A DNA stretch of 64,000 nt, from contig DATLQU010000019.1 in NCBI GenBank assembly GCA_035535015.1, forward strand, positions 1-64,000. The letters run 5' to 3'. Under the pieces are notes generated by a model. The model made no database searches, was not told where the DNA came from, and worked only from the letters and a program-made list of their open reading frames with translations. The translations under genes were made by a program, and so were the position numbers. This DNA comes from Palsa-661 sp035535015. GTDB taxonomy: Bacteria > Actinomycetota > Acidimicrobiia > Acidimicrobiales > UBA8190. Numbering within the stretch: position 1 is the first letter of the stretch; every line of letters starts with the position of its first letter. Positions 9,438-18,263 of this stretch are shown here, piece after piece.

Positions 9438-9442
9438 GTCGT

Positions 9443-9496
9443 CACCGACGCACCCGACGGCACCGACGCACCGGACGGCACCGACGCACCGGACGG
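9443..9496. repeat. 18-bp tandem repeat, 3 copies
   Basis: Three head-to-tail copies of CACCGACGCACCGGACGG at 9443, 9461 and 9479. The first differs at one base. It lies between the aldo/keto reductase stop (9437) and the ribosome-binding site of the acyl-CoA synthetase gene. Confidence 0.9.
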
Positions 9497-9553
9497 CACG
9501 GCAAACGCACGGCAGACACAGTGACCATCTCTTCAGACGCAGGAAGGACTTTC

Positions 9554-11329
9554 ATGCCGAGCACGGCGCCCATATCGATCGAGGAGGCGAACAGGACGCT
9601 GACGGCGGCCGGCCAGATGTTCGAGATGCAGGACCTCGATATCCGGGGCGTGGTCACCCGGGTGTGGAAGAACGCCCCGGTCGGCCTGCGTGCCATCCTC
9701 GAGCTCTCTCGCAGCCACGGCGACCAGGACTACCTGGTCTACGAAGACGAACGGACCACGTTCGAGGAGAACTTCCGGGTCTCGGCCACGTTGGCCCGGG
9801 CTCTGCAGGACCGGTTCGCGGTGGCCAAGGGCGACCGGGTCTCCATCGTGATGCGGAACCTGCCCGAATGGGCCATGGCCTTCTGGGCCGCGGCCGCGGC
9901 CGGTGCCGTGTCTGTGCCGCTGAACGCGTGGTGGACGGGGGCCGAGCTCGAATACGGGCTCCACGACTCGGGCACGGCGGTCGTCTTCGTGGACAGCGAG
10001 CGACTTCAGCGTCTGCGTCCCCACTTCGCCGCCCTCCCCCAGCTGCGGGGAGTGGTGGTGACACACGAGGACCGGAGCCCTGTCGGCGACCTGACCGGGT
10101 TCGCCGTGCCGGTGGTCGGCTTCTCCGAGCTGGTGGGCGACATCGGTACGGTGCCGGCCGGGGTGGAGCTGCCCGAAGTGGAGATCTCCCCCGAGGACGA
10201 CGCCACCATTTTCTACACGTCGGGGACGACCGGGAAGCCGAAGGGCGCCGTCGGGACCCACCGGAACATGGCCACCAACTTGATGAGCCTGTTCTTTCTG
10301 AACGCCCGGGCCTCGATCCGGCGTTCGACGGGGCCGGGCGACGGGGCCGGGGACGACCGCAACGCCTATCTGCTGTCGGTCCCGCTCTTCCACGCCACCG
10401 GATGCCACTCCATCTTGGTGGCCAACACCGCGGCGGGGAACAAGCTGGTGATGATGCACCACTGGAACCCCGAGAGGGCCCTGGAGCTGATCGAGCGCGA
10501 GCGGATCACCACCTTCGGGGGCGTGCCGGCCATGGCCATGCAGGTGATCGACTCGCCCGACTTCGCCCGGCGCGACACGTCATCGGTGCGGTCGGTGGCC
10601 TACGGCGGAGCCCCCGCCCCGCCCGACCTGGTCCGGCGGATCAAGGAGCACTTCCCCGTGGGGTCTCCCTCCAACGGCTACGGACTGACCGAGACCTCGT
10701 CGGTCACCACCATGAATGTGGGCGACGACTACGTGCGCAAGCCCGACAGTGTGGGACCGCCCGTCCCCGTCTGCGACGTCGCCGTGGTGCCCGACGGCTT
10801 CGACGGCGAGGAGCCCACCGGCGAGCTTCCGGCCGGGCCCGACGTCGTGGGCGAGCTGTGGATCAAGGGGCCGAACATCGTGCGTGGCTACTGGAACAAG
10901 CCCGAGGCCACGGCCGCCTCGTTCACCCGGGGCTGGCTCCATTCCGGCGACATCGCCCGGATCGACGAGGAAGGCTTCGTCCACATCGTCGACAGGGCGA
11001 AGGATATGGTCATCCGCGGGGGCGAGAACGTGTACTCGGTGGAGGTAGAGGCGGCTCTGTTCGAGCACCCGGCGGTGGCCGACTGCGCCGTGATCGGCGT
11101 GCCCCACCCAGTGCTCGGTGAGGAGGTGGGTGCCGCCATCGTCCTGCGCCCGGGCGCCACGGTGACGGCCGAGGAGCTGGGCCGCTTCGCTCGGGAACGG
11201 CTGGCCTCGTTCATGGTCCCCAACCACTTCTGGTTCCTGCCCCAACCGCTTCCCCGCAACCCGCAGGGAAAGGTGCTCAAGCGCGAGCTGCGGTCGTCGC
11301 TGGTGGGAGAGACCCCTGTGATCCCGTGA
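9554..11329 (+). CDS. acyl-CoA synthetase / AMP-dependent ligase
   Basis: 591 aa from ATG at 9554, with AGGAAGGA upstream. The longer frame starting near 8999 only shadows the reductase gene. ANL-superfamily motifs: the P-loop-like FYTSGTTGKPKG (about 215), YGLTETSSV (A5), the hinge region HSGDIARIDEEGFVHIVDR (A7-A8), IRGGENVYSVEVE, and the C-terminal catalytic lysine in NPQGKVLKREL. It activates a carboxylic or fatty acid to its acyl-CoA via acyl-AMP. It overlaps the downstream SDR gene by 4 nt (GTGA), so the two are one operon. Substrate unknown. Confidence 0.94.
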   Translation: MPSTAPISIEEANRTLTAAGQMFEMQDLDIRGVVTRVWKNAPVGLRAILELSRSHGDQDYLVYEDERTTFEENFRVSATLARALQDRFAVAKGDRVSIVMRNLPEWAMAFWAAAAAGAVSVPLNAWWTGAELEYGLHDSGTAVVFVDSERLQRLRPHFAALPQLRGVVVTHEDRSPVGDLTGFAVPVVGFSELVGDIGTVPAGVELPEVEISPEDDATIFYTSGTTGKPKGAVGTHRNMATNLMSLFFLNARASIRRSTGPGDGAGDDRNAYLLSVPLFHATGCHSILVANTAAGNKLVMMHHWNPERALELIERERITTFGGVPAMAMQVIDSPDFARRDTSSVRSVAYGGAPAPPDLVRRIKEHFPVGSPSNGYGLTETSSVTTMNVGDDYVRKPDSVGPPVPVCDVAVVPDGFDGEEPTGELPAGPDVVGELWIKGPNIVRGYWNKPEATAASFTRGWLHSGDIARIDEEGFVHIVDRAKDMVIRGGENVYSVEVEAALFEHPAVADCAVIGVPHPVLGEEVGAAIVLRPGATVTAEELGRFARERLASFMVPNHFWFLPQPLPRNPQGKVLKRELRSSLVGETPVIP

Positions 11330-12123
11330 CCGCGGCCGGCGCACTGCTCGAGGGCCAGCGGGCCGTGATCACCGGGGGCGGGTCGGGCATCGGCCGGGCC
11401 GTCTGCCAGCGCTTCGCCGGCCAGGGAGCACGGGTGGCTGTGCTCGACATCGACAAGAGCTCGGCCACGGCCACGGCCGACGAGATCGGCGGGATCGCCT
11501 TCGAGGTCGATGTCACCGACGCCGAGGCCATGCGGGGCACCGTCGACGACGCTGCCCGGCAGCTGGGTGGTCTGTCACTGCTGATGAACAACGCCGGTGG
11601 CAGCACCATGGCCCCGCTGGCCGGGTGGGACCCCGACGAGTGGGACCGGCTGGTCCGGTTGAACCTGCACGGGGTGTTCCACGGGATGCGGGCGGCGGCA
11701 CCGCACCTGCTGGCCAACGGGAGCGGGGCCGTGGTGAACACATCCTCGATCAGCGCCACCCGACCCTCGGCCGGTGAGGCGCCCTACTCGGCGGCCAAGG
11801 CAGGAGTGATGGCCCTGACGGCCTCAGCCGCCCTCGAGTACGGGCCCCTTATCCGGGTGAACGCCGTGGCTCCGGGGATGATCCGGACGAAGCTGACCAG
11901 GCCTCTGCTCGACGGGCTGCCCGACGAGGTGGAGCGTTACCGGCGGACGACCCCCATGGGCCGGGTGGGCGACCCCGAGGACATCGCCGACGTGGTGCTC
12001 TTCCTCTGTTCGGACATGGCCCGCTTCATCACCGGTCAGACGCTGGTGGTGGACGGGGGGATGACCCTGCACGGCGCCGGCGTCGACGGGCTCTTCGACC
12101 GCTTCTTCACATCGGGCCGGTAG
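11326..12123 (+). CDS. short-chain dehydrogenase/reductase (SDR)
   Basis: 265 aa, GTG start overlapping the ligase stop by 4 nt. Classical SDR features: the nucleotide-binding ITGGGSGIGRAV near the N-terminus, DID after beta-2 (NAD preference likely), NNAGG, the active-site Ser in NTSSISATRP and YSAAK (Tyr/Lys). The C-terminus ITGQTLVVDGGMTLHGAG is typical. A role in oxidising or reducing the hydroxyacyl/oxoacyl product linked to the adjacent acyl-CoA synthetase is an inference from the operon. Confidence 0.94.
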   Translation: MTAAGALLEGQRAVITGGGSGIGRAVCQRFAGQGARVAVLDIDKSSATATADEIGGIAFEVDVTDAEAMRGTVDDAARQLGGLSLLMNNAGGSTMAPLAGWDPDEWDRLVRLNLHGVFHGMRAAAPHLLANGSGAVVNTSSISATRPSAGEAPYSAAKAGVMALTASAALEYGPLIRVNAVAPGMIRTKLTRPLLDGLPDEVERYRRTTPMGRVGDPEDIADVVLFLCSDMARFITGQTLVVDGGMTLHGAGVDGLFDRFFTSGR

Positions 12124-12173
12124 TCGTCGGGCGAGAACCGCCGTGGTGACGGGGGTCGACCACCTAGAGGTAG

Positions 12174-12833
12174 CTAGAGCAGCCGGCGTTCCGAGGCCCA
12201 TCGGGTGAGCTGGTGCCGGCTCGACAGCTGCAGCTTGCGCAGGACGGCCGAGACGTGGCTCTCCACCGTCTTGATCGATATCGAGAGTTGCCGGGCCACC
12301 TCCTTGTAGGCGTAGCCGCGGGCGATGAGACGCAGGACCTCCCGCTCCCGCGGGGTGAGCTGATCGAGCTCGGGGTCGAAGGTGACGGTACCGGTGCCCG
12401 CCGGCGGTGGATCGGCGGCGAAGGCGTCGAGGACGAAGCCGGCCAAGCGGGGTGAGAAGACGGCGTCCCCGTCGGCCACCCGGACGATGGCCTCGGTGAG
12501 CTCGGCGCCCGAGATGGTCTTGGTCACATAGCCGCGGGCCCCGGCCCGGATCACCCCGATCACGTCCTCGGCGGCGTCGGAGACCGAGAGGGCCAGGAAA
12601 CGGATGTCGGGCTCGACGCCGCCGACAGCCTCGATGACGGCCTGGCCCCCTCCGTCGGGCATGTGGACGTCGACCAGGACGACGTCGGGTCGGCGCTCGG
12701 TGATCAACTCGATGGCGGCGGCCACCTCGTCGGCCTCTCCCACCACCTCGACCTCGGGACCGAGCTCGGAGCGGACGCCGGCCCGGAAGAGACGATGGTC
12801 GTCGACCAGGAAGACCCGCAGCCGGCCGGTCAC
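12174..12833 (-). CDS. NarL/LuxR-family response regulator (LiaR-like)
   Basis: 219 aa. Receiver domain with the acidic pair Asp11-Asp12, phospho-acceptor Asp55 (VVLVDVHMPDG), a Ser/Thr switch in LALSVSD and Lys in YVTKTISG. The C-terminal LuxR HTH (LTPREREVLRLIARG ... SIKTVESHVSAVLRKL) binds DNA. Its start overlaps the stop of the histidine kinase gene by 4 nt, giving a cotranslated two-component pair. It is convergent with the SDR gene. Likely targets include the divergent PspC/LiaF-like gene at 14267, by analogy with LiaFSR and PspC-type systems. Confidence 0.95.
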   Translation of the reverse strand: MTGRLRVFLVDDHRLFRAGVRSELGPEVEVVGEADEVAAAIELITERRPDVVLVDVHMPDGGGQAVIEAVGGVEPDIRFLALSVSDAAEDVIGVIRAGARGYVTKTISGAELTEAIVRVADGDAVFSPRLAGFVLDAFAADPPPAGTGTVTFDPELDQLTPREREVLRLIARGYAYKEVARQLSISIKTVESHVSAVLRKLQLSSRHQLTRWASERRLL

Positions 12834-14113
12834 GGCGGCCCGTCCAATCTGGGCATGAGCAGCTCCACCTCGGTACCCTCGCCCAGGGTGCTCCTGATGT
12901 CGGCCGTTCCTCCGTGGCGGGCCATCCGGGCCCGGATCGATTCGGAGATGCCACGGCGGTCCTCAGCCACGGTCCGGGGATCGAAGCCCTTGCCCCGGTC
13001 ACGGACGAAGAGCGAGACCCGGGACTGCTCCACCTCGGCGAACAGTGACACCGTGTCGGCTCCCGACCAGGCGGCAGCGTTGACGGTGGCCTCGCGGCCG
13101 GCCCCGAGCAGGGCGCGCAGCTCGTCTGTGAGCGGGCAGTCGCCCACCACGACGGTTTCCACGGCGGTGCCGTGGCTCTCCTCCACGTCACGTTCGATGA
13201 CGGCGATGGCCTGGGCCAGCATGGTCACCTGGGCGGCGTCGAACGACCCCGGCGAGCGGCCGTCGAACAGCCAGGCCCGCAATTCTCGTTCCTGGGCGCG
13301 GGCCAGCCGGGTCACCTCCCGGGGATCGGTCGACGACCTCTGGATGAGGGCCAGGGTCTGGAGGACCGAGTCGTGGATGGCGGCGGCCATGTCGGCCCGC
13401 TCCTGGCTGCGGACCCGCTCGCGCCGCTCGACAGCCAGGTCGCGGGCGAGAGCCAGCCACCAGGGCCCGAAGACCACCAGGAAACCGCCGACGACCACGC
13501 CCGCCCAGACCACGGCCTCGAAGGTGGCTCCGTTCGGGTGGCGGGTGGCCACCAGGCCACCGAGACCGAAAAGCACCAGGGCGATACCGATCGCCACCCG
13601 GGCCAGCAGGGCCCGCCAGGTCCGGCGCTCGGGCAGGCCCGGCAGGGGACTGCGTTCCACCGACTCGCGCAGGAACCGCCGCTCCTCGTCGGAGGCGTCG
13701 CGCCAGACGACCACCAGGCCGGCGGCGCCGGCCGAGACGGGCCAGATCAGATTGGCGGCGAAGCCCAGGCCGAGGAGCTCGAGGGCGATGAGGGCGCAGC
13801 CGAGGATGGTGGCCAGGGCCAGGGCCAGGGCCAGGGTGCGGCGGTCGGAGAGCGCCCGGCGGGCGATCGAGCCCGATTCGCCCTGGCGGGTGATGATCAG
13901 CCAGGCCACCACGTAGAGGGCGAAACCCGAGGCGTCGCCCAGGGCCAGGATGGCGAAGATCAGCCGGATGGCGTTGGCATCGATGCCGAATCGGGCCGAC
14001 AGCCCGCCGGCGACACCGGCGGCCATCCGGTCGGTCGTGCTCCGGCGCAGCGGCCCGTCCTGGCGCGGGACCCGCCAGCGGGGGCGTCGGTGATGAGGCG
14101 AGGGAGGCCGCAC
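12830..14113 (-). CDS. PspC-domain sensor histidine kinase (LiaS/NarX type)
   Basis: About 427 aa from GTG at 14113. A TTG at 14257 with GGAG upstream would add 48 Pro/Arg-rich residues but leave only 9 bp to the divergent gene, so the start is uncertain. Domains: a PspC domain near the N-terminus (DRMAAGVAGGLSARFGIDAN plus a hydrophobic helix), four or more further membrane helices, then a HisKA_3 dimerisation helix with the phospho-His in AAAIHDSVLQTLAL, and a HATPase with EATVNAAAWSGA (N box) and DRGKGFD (G box). It probably senses envelope stress through the PspC/membrane part and phosphorylates the overlapping response regulator. The DNA encoding LALALALA is a 6-bp GGCCAG repeat. Confidence 0.9.
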   Translation of the reverse strand: MRPPSPHHRRPRWRVPRQDGPLRRSTTDRMAAGVAGGLSARFGIDANAIRLIFAILALGDASGFALYVVAWLIITRQGESGSIARRALSDRRTLALALALATILGCALIALELLGLGFAANLIWPVSAGAAGLVVVWRDASDEERRFLRESVERSPLPGLPERRTWRALLARVAIGIALVLFGLGGLVATRHPNGATFEAVVWAGVVVGGFLVVFGPWWLALARDLAVERRERVRSQERADMAAAIHDSVLQTLALIQRSSTDPREVTRLARAQERELRAWLFDGRSPGSFDAAQVTMLAQAIAVIERDVEESHGTAVETVVVGDCPLTDELRALLGAGREATVNAAAWSGADTVSLFAEVEQSRVSLFVRDRGKGFDPRTVAEDRRGISESIRARMARHGGTADIRSTLGEGTEVELLMPRLDGPP

Positions 14114-14266
14114 GGAGCGGACGGGATCGTCGGGGATGGATCGATGATCGCATGGGGCCACGGGGCCGACCACCGGGTGGGTCCCCGAGACCGGCGCCGT
14201 GCTCTCGGGGTGCGGTCGGGGTGATACCCGATACCGCCAGGGGGCCGGGTTCCTCAAGATGGCTCC

Positions 14267-15439
14267 ATGGACGAAGAACGCATTCCCGACGCCCCCGCTG
14301 ACGACGCCGCACCTGACGACGCGGCAGACGACACCGTCGCCGCCGACCCTCTGCTAGCCGAGACGACGGTGACGGACGAGCCCGGCCCCAGGTCGACGCT
14401 CCCGGCCGCCGTCCTCGTGACGGACGGTCCTTCGGGCGGCGGTCCCTCGGGCGGCGGTCCCTCGGGGGGTGACGCCTCGGGGGGTGGGCCGCCCGACGGC
14501 GACTCGACCGGTGATGACCCCCACGACGGCGGGGCAGGGTCCGAGGCCGGGTCTCCGCGACGGCTGCGCCGGGACATGGAGCACCGGATGCTCGGCGGGG
14601 TGGCGGCCGGGGCGGCGCGCTACCTCGACATCGACGTCGTCTTCATCCGGGTGGCCTTCGCCGTGCTGATCTTCTTCGGCGGCTCGGGGGCCCTGATCTA
14701 TCTGGCCGCATGGCTGCTCATCCCCGCCGACGACGAGGAGCATCCCATCGCCCAGCAGTGGGCGCGCCGGCGGCCACCGCGTCGCAGCCTGGTCGTGCTC
14801 GTGATCGGAGCCGTGATCGGCATCGTCGCCGTCTCCGATCTGTTCTCGAGCGGACCCTGGTGGCCGCATCGCGACGGCGGGGTCGGGCTCGTCTTCGGAG
14901 CCGTAGCCCTCGTCCTCGCCCTCGGCCTGGTGGCCGGCAGTGGCGGCAACCGGACAGCCCGGTCCCGGCTGCGCTGGATGTTCATGACCTTGCTGTTGTC
15001 CGTCCTCGCCATCGTGGTGGTGGCGGCGGCCACCGTCTTCTCCATCGAGGCGGCCAGCGGCGTTCCGTTGCGCGGCGGGATGGGCGACACTCAGTGGCAC
15101 CCGACCAGCGTCGGCCAGTTGGCGTCGAACTACCGGTTGGCCGTGGGCAACCTGAACGTGGACCTGAGCGCGGTGCCGTTCCGGTCGGGAACGACGCACG
15201 TGACGGCGAGCGTCGGCGTGGGCCGGCTCATCGTCGAGGTGCCACCGGGGCCGACGGTGAGTGTGGTCGCCCACAGCGGACTCGGGGCCGTCGAGGTGTT
15301 CGGCCGGAGCAACGGAGGCCTGAGCACGGTGCAGACCATGCAGTCCAGCGGTGACCGGTCCCGGAGCCACGTGGTGCTCGACGCCGATGCCGGAGTCGGT
15401 CAGGTGCAGGTGGTGAGGACGGCGTCGGCGCTGTCGTGA
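14267..15439 (+). CDS. PspC/LiaF-like membrane protein
   Basis: 390 aa. The N-terminal 95 residues are acidic and Gly/Pro-rich, with a tandem GPSGGG repeat. A PspC domain follows (HRMLGGVAAGAARYLDIDVV plus a hydrophobic helix ending AAWLLIPADDEE). Then come three more membrane helices and an extracytoplasmic C-terminal part resembling the LiaF/DUF2154 beta domain (YRLAVGNLNVDLS ... GVGRLIVEVPPG). It is divergent from the kinase-regulator pair, so the three genes form a LiaFSR-like set. A role as regulator or sensor of envelope stress is inferred from that arrangement. Confidence 0.88.
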   Translation: MDEERIPDAPADDAAPDDAADDTVAADPLLAETTVTDEPGPRSTLPAAVLVTDGPSGGGPSGGGPSGGDASGGGPPDGDSTGDDPHDGGAGSEAGSPRRLRRDMEHRMLGGVAAGAARYLDIDVVFIRVAFAVLIFFGGSGALIYLAAWLLIPADDEEHPIAQQWARRRPPRRSLVVLVIGAVIGIVAVSDLFSSGPWWPHRDGGVGLVFGAVALVLALGLVAGSGGNRTARSRLRWMFMTLLLSVLAIVVVAAATVFSIEAASGVPLRGGMGDTQWHPTSVGQLASNYRLAVGNLNVDLSAVPFRSGTTHVTASVGVGRLIVEVPPGPTVSVVAHSGLGAVEVFGRSNGGLSTVQTMQSSGDRSRSHVVLDADAGVGQVQVVRTASALS

Positions 15440-15478
15440 CCGGAGCCCGCCATGCGGGTGGCGGATGGCGGTCGTTCG

Positions 15479-15766
15479 TCAGTCGACGGGGCGCGACTCG
15501 GTGGCGAAGTCGCACGAATCGGGCGGGACGACGCAGAAGAGAATTCCGGCCGGATCAGGCAGGACGACCCGGTCGTGGTGACGGTCCACCTCGACCGCCG
15601 CGGCGGCCGTCAGGGGGTGGCCGGGTGCTCGAGTTGATGGTCCGGGGGGAAGGACGCCAGCGACGGAGCTCGGCGGCCAGGGCCCAGAAGTCGCGGGCCG
15701 GATCGTGGACGTCGGGAGCGAAGTCGAAGACGACGGTCCGGATGAGGATCCGGTGCGTAGAAGCAA
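15479..15766 (-). pseudogene. decayed VOC/glyoxalase-like gene
   Basis: Minus-strand fragments of a vicinal-oxygen-chelate protein occur in different frames. The N-terminal piece reads RTVVFDFAP ... DPARDFWALAA and the C-terminal piece VVLPDPAGILFCVV, ending at 15479. The middle of the domain is missing or frame-shifted and no start codon fits. The rest of 15440-15779 holds nothing else I can support. Confidence 0.55.
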
Positions 15767-15779
15767 GCCTACGGCGAGG

Positions 15780-16577
15780 TCAGTGGCCGAGAACGAGCTG
15801 GCCCATCCACCAACGGATGGCTCCGGTGGCCGGATCCGTGCCCCGGCGGGCGAGGCGCTCGGCCAGTCGCGACCTCTCCGGCCGATCCGACACGGCGGCC
15901 ACGGTGGAGTCGTCGGCCCAGGTGGCCAGGTTGAGCGAGAAGACGGTGGCCGCCAAGCCGGCGGGAACGTCGAGCGGTGTGCGCCGGTAGCGGACGACCT
16001 CGGTAAAAGGCGGGGCGGCATCGACGAGGATCCGGCCGGCGTAGAGGTCGCCCCCGCGCGCCCCCACCACGATCGCCGCCAGCTCGAGATAGCGGGCGAA
16101 GTCCTCGTCGTCGGTCTCGATGGACTCGGGCTCTTCCACCACCAGGACGGGGGGCCGCAGCTGTCCGGACCAGAGGGCCAGCGCGGCGTGGGGATCGGAG
16201 AGATGGACGAGGAGGAAGCGGCTGTAGATGACGTCGGCCGGGGCGCCGGGCAGAGGCGTCCGGGTGACGTCGGCCCGGTGGTAGCGGCAACGGGCGGTGG
16301 CCGTGGCCTTGGCCTCTTCCACGAAGGCGGCTGAGGCGTCGAGACCGATGATCTCGGCATCGCCGAAGTTCGAGGCCAGCATGGCCGTGGTGTGACCCGG
16401 CCCGCAGCCGAGGTCGAGGACGACGCGGCGCGACGCCTCCGGCAGATCACGCAAGAGAGCCCTGCTCGTGGGGCCGAAGACGCGGGCGAGCACGTCGAGA
16501 CGTCGGGAGGCCACGGCGGTGTCGCCGAAGGCGTAGGACGGGAGTTGACCCGGAAGCGGGTCGGTCGGGGCCGTCAC
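15780..16577 (-). CDS. class I SAM-dependent methyltransferase
   Basis: 265 aa from GTG at 16577; the frame stays open upstream, but no other plausible start follows the peroxiredoxin gene. Motif I is VVLDLGCGPGHT, the acidic loop is IIGLDASAAFVEEAK and motif II/III follows RYHRADVTRTPLP. It is a Methyltransf_25/11-type small-molecule methyltransferase. Nothing shows the substrate. A 10-bp hairpin (16594-16618) lies just ahead of the start. Confidence 0.85.
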   Translation of the reverse strand: MTAPTDPLPGQLPSYAFGDTAVASRRLDVLARVFGPTSRALLRDLPEASRRVVLDLGCGPGHTTAMLASNFGDAEIIGLDASAAFVEEAKATATARCRYHRADVTRTPLPGAPADVIYSRFLLVHLSDPHAALALWSGQLRPPVLVVEEPESIETDDEDFARYLELAAIVVGARGGDLYAGRILVDAAPPFTEVVRYRRTPLDVPAGLAATVFSLNLATWADDSTVAAVSDRPERSRLAERLARRGTDPATGAIRWWMGQLVLGH

Positions 16578-16593
16578 CGCCAGGCGGACGGCG

Positions 16594-16618
16594 CGGTCCG
16601 GGATCGACTCCCGGACCG
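16594..16618 (-). terminator. strong hairpin after peroxiredoxin gene
   Basis: A perfect 10-bp stem (CGGTCCGGGA / TCCCGGACCG) with a 5-nt loop lies 43 nt past the peroxiredoxin stop and 17 nt before the methyltransferase start. There is no T-run, so it may be a hairpin-only terminator or an attenuator of the next gene. Confidence 0.5.
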
Positions 16619-16660
16619 AGCCGCCGTCCTCACAACCAATCGGACTTCGTGTTGTGCTGA

Positions 16661-17296
16661 CTACTTGTTGGGTTGGGGTGTCACCCGCAGGTAGGGCTTG
16701 AGCGCCTTCCAGCCCTTCGGGAACTTGGCCTTGGCGTCCTCGTCGGACACGGCGGGGGCGATGATCACGTCCTGGCCGTCCTTCCAGTTGACCGGCGTGG
16801 CCACCTGGTGGTCGGCCGTCAGCTGCAGGGAGTCGAGGACCCGGAGCACCTCGTCGACGTTGCGGCCGGTGGAGGCCGGGTAGGTGATGGACAGCTTCAC
16901 CTTCTTGTCCGGCCCGATGATGAAGACGGAGCGGACCGTCAGGGTGTCGTTGGCGTTCGGGTGGATCATGTCGTAGAGGTTGGCGACCTTTTTGTCCTCG
17001 TCGCCGATCAGGGGGAAGTTCAGGGCCTGGCCCTGGGTCTCCTCGATGTCCTTCTTCCAGCCGTTGTGCGACTCGACGGAGTCGACCGACAGGCCGATGA
17101 TCTTGGCGTTGCGCTTGTCGAACTCGCCCTTGGCCTTGGCGAAGGCGCCGAGTTCGGTGGTGCAGACCGGGGTGAAGTCTTTCGGGTGGGAGAAGAGGAC
17201 GCCCCACGAATTCCCCAGCCATTCGTGGAAGTTGATGGTCCCCTCGGTCGTCTCGGCGGTGAAGTCGGGGGCGGTGTCGCCCAGACGGACTGCCAT
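16661..17296 (-). CDS. 1-Cys peroxiredoxin (Prx6/AhpE-like class)
   Basis: 211 aa. The N-terminus MAVRLGDTAPDFTAETTEG leads to the active-site motif DFTPVCTTELG, with peroxidatic Cys45 as the only cysteine in the protein, hence a 1-Cys mechanism. The long C-terminal dimerisation domain (GWKALKPYLRVTPQP) matches the Prx6 subfamily. It reduces hydrogen peroxide and organic or lipid hydroperoxides in the cytosol, using a low-molecular-weight thiol or other reductant. It is divergent from the enoyl-CoA hydratase gene across 190 bp. Confidence 0.95.
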   Translation of the reverse strand: MAVRLGDTAPDFTAETTEGTINFHEWLGNSWGVLFSHPKDFTPVCTTELGAFAKAKGEFDKRNAKIIGLSVDSVESHNGWKKDIEETQGQALNFPLIGDEDKKVANLYDMIHPNANDTLTVRSVFIIGPDKKVKLSITYPASTGRNVDEVLRVLDSLQLTADHQVATPVNWKDGQDVIIAPAVSDEDAKAKFPKGWKALKPYLRVTPQPNK

Positions 17297-17486
17297 GTGT
17301 CCTCCTGCTGTCGTATTGCCGGATGTCGTCTTGGTCCCGCGTCGATCCGCCGGTGCGGCGATCCGCGGGCGGTTCGGCGTTGCAGGGGCGACTGTAGCGG
17401 GCAGCGGCCCAATTGTCGACCCCCGAAGTCACCTTTCTGGTCGAGCCCGGGTCGAGCGGGCCCGGGCCCTCTGGGAGAATGCCCCG

Positions 17487-18263
17487 GTGAAGACCATCGA
17501 GGTCGCCGCCGACGGACCTGTCACCATCGTCACCATCTGCCGTCGCGCCCGGAGCAACGCCGTCGACGGGGCCACGGCGGCCGCCCTGCTCGAGGCCTTC
17601 ACCGCCTTCGATGCCGACCCCGGTTCGTCGGTGGCCGTCCTCACCGGCGCCGAGGGCACCTTCTGCGCCGGGGCCGATCTGACGGCGCTGTCGGAGGGCG
17701 ACCGGCGGCCCGTTCTGGAAGACGGTCCCGGGCCCATGGGGCCCACCCGGATGGAGCTGTCCAAGCCCGTCATCGCCGCCATCGAAGGCCACGCCGTGGC
17801 CGGTGGGCTCGAACTGGCGTTGTGGTGCGACCTCCGGGTGGCGGCCGCCGACGCCGTCCTCGGCGTCTATTGCCGCCGCTTCGGCGTCCCCCTGGTGGAT
17901 GGGGGCACGGTCCGGCTGCCCCGGATCGTCGGCCAGGGCCATGCCCTCGACCTCGTCCTCACCGGCCGGGGGGTCGGTGGTCCCGAAGCCGTCCAGATGG
18001 GCCTGGTGAACCGGCTGGTCCCGCCGGGGGCGGCGCTGTCCGAGGCGCTCGTCCTCGCCCATCAGCTCGCCGCCCTCCCCCAAACCTGCCTGCGCAACGA
18101 CCGCCGCTCGCTGCTGTGGCAATGGGGTCGTGACGAAGAGGACGCCCTGGCCGCCGAGGCCCGACTGGGCCAGCGGACGATCGCCAGCGGCGAGACGGCC
18201 GACGGGGCGCTGCGCTTCGCGTCGGGCGCCGGCCGCCACGGCGGCACCGTCTCCCCGGGATGA
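17487..18263 (+). CDS. enoyl-CoA hydratase/isomerase (crotonase) family protein
   Basis: 258 aa from GTG at 17487, with GGGAG about 10 nt upstream. Crotonase features: the oxyanion-hole segments AEGTFCAGADLTAL (about 55-68) and GHAVAGGLELALWCD (about 100), then GVPLVDGGTVRLPRIVG. The first of the two usual catalytic Glu positions is not obvious (the region reads FGVPLVDGG), so it may be an isomerase or a non-hydratase crotonase. It overlaps the HAD phosphatase gene by 4 nt (ATGA). Confidence 0.9.
   Translation: MKTIEVAADGPVTIVTICRRARSNAVDGATAAALLEAFTAFDADPGSSVAVLTGAEGTFCAGADLTALSEGDRRPVLEDGPGPMGPTRMELSKPVIAAIEGHAVAGGLELALWCDLRVAAADAVLGVYCRRFGVPLVDGGTVRLPRIVGQGHALDLVLTGRGVGGPEAVQMGLVNRLVPPGAALSEALVLAHQLAALPQTCLRNDRRSLLWQWGRDEEDALAAEARLGQRTIASGETADGALRFASGAGRHGGTVSPG

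Noticed and set aside
12830..14257. TTG at 14257 as kinase start
   Set aside because: It has a GGAG upstream, but the added 48 residues are Pro/Arg-rich and it would leave 9 bp to the divergent gene; kept as an alternative only.
15780..18239. an 819-codon minus-strand open frame
   Set aside because: Most of it is the shadow of the peroxiredoxin and enoyl-CoA hydratase genes; only the part below 16577 encodes the methyltransferase.
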